Of a DNA stretch of 15,814 nucleotides, positions 15,273-15,814 are shown piece by piece; positions within the stretch are counted from its first letter, which is position 1; each line of letters begins with the position of its first letter. Both the position numbers and the translations under genes were made by a program. The notes under the pieces are model-generated. The model was not told the DNA's origin, ran no database searches, and saw nothing but the letters and a program-made list of their open reading frames with translations. Source of the DNA: an uncultured Mycoplasmatota bacterium (lineage in GTDB: Bacteria > Bacillota_I > Bacilli_A > RF39 > UBA660); contig URXR01000025.1 in the NCBI GenBank assembly GCA_900551925.1, positions 1 through 15,814 on the forward strand, read 5' to 3'.

Positions 15273-15307
15273 CCACTTTCTACCACTATCAACCACTGTA
15301 TACCCCA
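15273..15307 (-). promoter_or_regulatory. MraZ operator: tandem 10-bp repeats
   Basis: AGTGG occurs three times on the minus strand with exactly 10-bp spacing (complements of 15273-15277, 15283-15287 and 15293-15297). A fourth, degenerate unit is in phase (15303-15307, keeping GG at one end). Published MraZ boxes in several bacteria, including mollicutes, are 3-4 G-rich units with a 10-bp period between promoter and gene. The array lies directly downstream of the -10 and runs into the mraZ ribosome site. Confidence 0.8.
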
Positions 15308-15336
15308 ATTTTACTATCATCATTCCCGTTTGTAAA
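15308..15336 (-). promoter_or_regulatory. Promoter of the mraZ operon
   Basis: TTTACA (complement of 15331-15336), 17 nt, TAAAAT (complement of 15308-15313): five of six matches in each hexamer. The MraZ repeats begin immediately downstream, so binding there would block RNA polymerase. Confidence 0.75.
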
Positions 15337-15392
15337 TAGTTTTTAAATAAATTTCACAATTTTTTTATAAAAAAACATTTGTTTGTCAAAAG

Positions 15393-15421
15393 AAAAAATC
15401 AAGACTAAATCTTGATTTTTT
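15393..15421 (-). terminator. Terminator of the Cys-rich gene
   Basis: A perfect 12-bp stem (AAAAAATCAAGA/TCTTGATTTTTT; 15393-15404 with 15410-15421) with a 5-nt loop CTAAA. The A/T arms give a T run on either strand, but only a minus-strand gene lies upstream, ending 17 nt before the stem. Confidence 0.85.
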
Positions 15422-15438
15422 ATAGTTTATTTATTTTT

Positions 15439-15814
15439 TTAATAATGCCAGCAACTCTTATAACTTTCTACTCCACAAGCTGCTATTCTACATGATCTGA
15501 ATAATTTGCATCCACAATTATATGAATATGCAGATCTAGTACATGTTTTTACCCAAGGTGTAGGATTTATATTAGAACAACAAGTTCTTCCATAATTACT
15601 AGCATTGCATGTTGTGCCATACGTAGTACAAGTAGTTCGTCCACTATCTGTCCAATGCTTACAAATTCCTCCTGTATCTACCCTGGCTGAACTCCAATAA
15701 TAATTATAGCCTGTACAATATTTAGTTGTTTGACATCCACATGCTTTATTTCTACATGATTTATAACTCTTTACTCCACAAGCAGAATTAGGACTATATA
15801 CTCTTACATAATAA
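15439..15814 (-). CDS. C-terminal part of a Cys-rich, probably secreted protein (partial)
   Basis: The minus strand is open from the window edge to TAA at 15439-15441, giving 124 residues of a C terminus whose start lies beyond the window. Sixteen of these residues are Cys (about 13 percent), among many Tyr, Ser, Thr and Asn, with very few acidic residues. The block ACGVKSYKSC near the left end of the fragment recurs as ACGVESYKSC just before the C-terminal WHY, so the segment is built from related Cys-Gly/Tyr-Lys-Ser-Cys modules (also CGCQTTKYC, CGCKLFRSC). No membrane helix or sorting motif is visible at the C terminus. Such a Cys density suggests a disulfide-bonded extracellular domain, perhaps the tail of a large surface protein (inference). 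The family is not recognised. The reading frame, the terminator after it and the repeats support it as a real gene. Confidence 0.75.
   Translation of the reverse strand, partial: YYVRVYSPNSACGVKSYKSCRNKACGCQTTKYCTGYNYYWSSARVDTGGICKHWTDSGRTTCTTYGTTCNASNYGRTCCSNINPTPWVKTCTRSAYSYNCGCKLFRSCRIAACGVESYKSCWHY

Noticed and set aside
15264..15323. N-terminal extension of MraZ by 20 codons
   Set aside because: The extra codons translate the operator repeats and overlap the likely transcription start. MraZ proteins begin with the M-x-M-G-E sequence found at 15263.

Overview
This window looks like the chromosome of a low-GC, Gram-positive-type bacterium of the Bacilli/Mollicutes-related gut lineages. 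The evidence is the strongly AT-rich sequence, A/G-rich Shine-Dalgarno sites before almost every gene, an mraZ-rsmH-ftsL-PBP cluster with a PASTA-bearing transpeptidase, and a PrgI-type (Gram-positive) type IV secretion system. TGA, TAA and TAG all end intact genes, so the standard stop codons apply. The genus cannot be named from sequence alone.

Left half (about 56-9250, minus strand). This is a compact type IV secretion (T4SS) locus. Read in the direction of transcription it holds three tandem paralogous two-helix pilin-like proteins (TrbC/VirB2 type), a large VirB6/TrbL-like channel protein with a big extracytoplasmic domain, a PrgI (VirB3-like) protein, a stand-alone VirB4 N-domain-like protein, the VirB4 ATPase, and a VirD4/TraG coupling ATPase that ends in an intrinsic terminator. 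No relaxase, peptidoglycan hydrolase or VirB8/TcpC-like gene is present. A membrane-anchored CEHC thioredoxin-fold protein is transcribed divergently from the pilin end. The first two pilin-like proteins, the VirB6-like loop and a Cys-rich protein at the right edge all carry extracytoplasmic cysteines, so a disulfide-forming partner is plausible. The second pilin gene sits between a near-consensus promoter and a strong terminator, which suggests a separate, highly expressed pilin message. A second promoter overlapping that terminator can restart transcription for the machinery genes.

Middle (about 9720-11400). This is a decayed stretch. It holds a BRO-N-type antirepressor gene with an in-frame TAG and a scrambled 3' end, a KilA-N-type gene with an in-frame TAA at codon 8, and a short third remnant. 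These are typical phage or mobile-element cargo. They lie between the T4SS locus and the cell-division cluster.

Right half (about 11420-15340, minus strand). This is the head of the division and cell-wall (dcw) cluster: mraZ, rsmH, ftsL and a class B PBP, tightly packed from one promoter. Three exact 10-bp-period repeats, with a fourth degenerate one, lie between the promoter and mraZ and match the known layout of MraZ operators. The operon ends in a terminator after the PBP rather than running on into mraY/murD. At the right edge is the C-terminal end of a strikingly Cys-rich protein, cut by the window border, followed by its own terminator.
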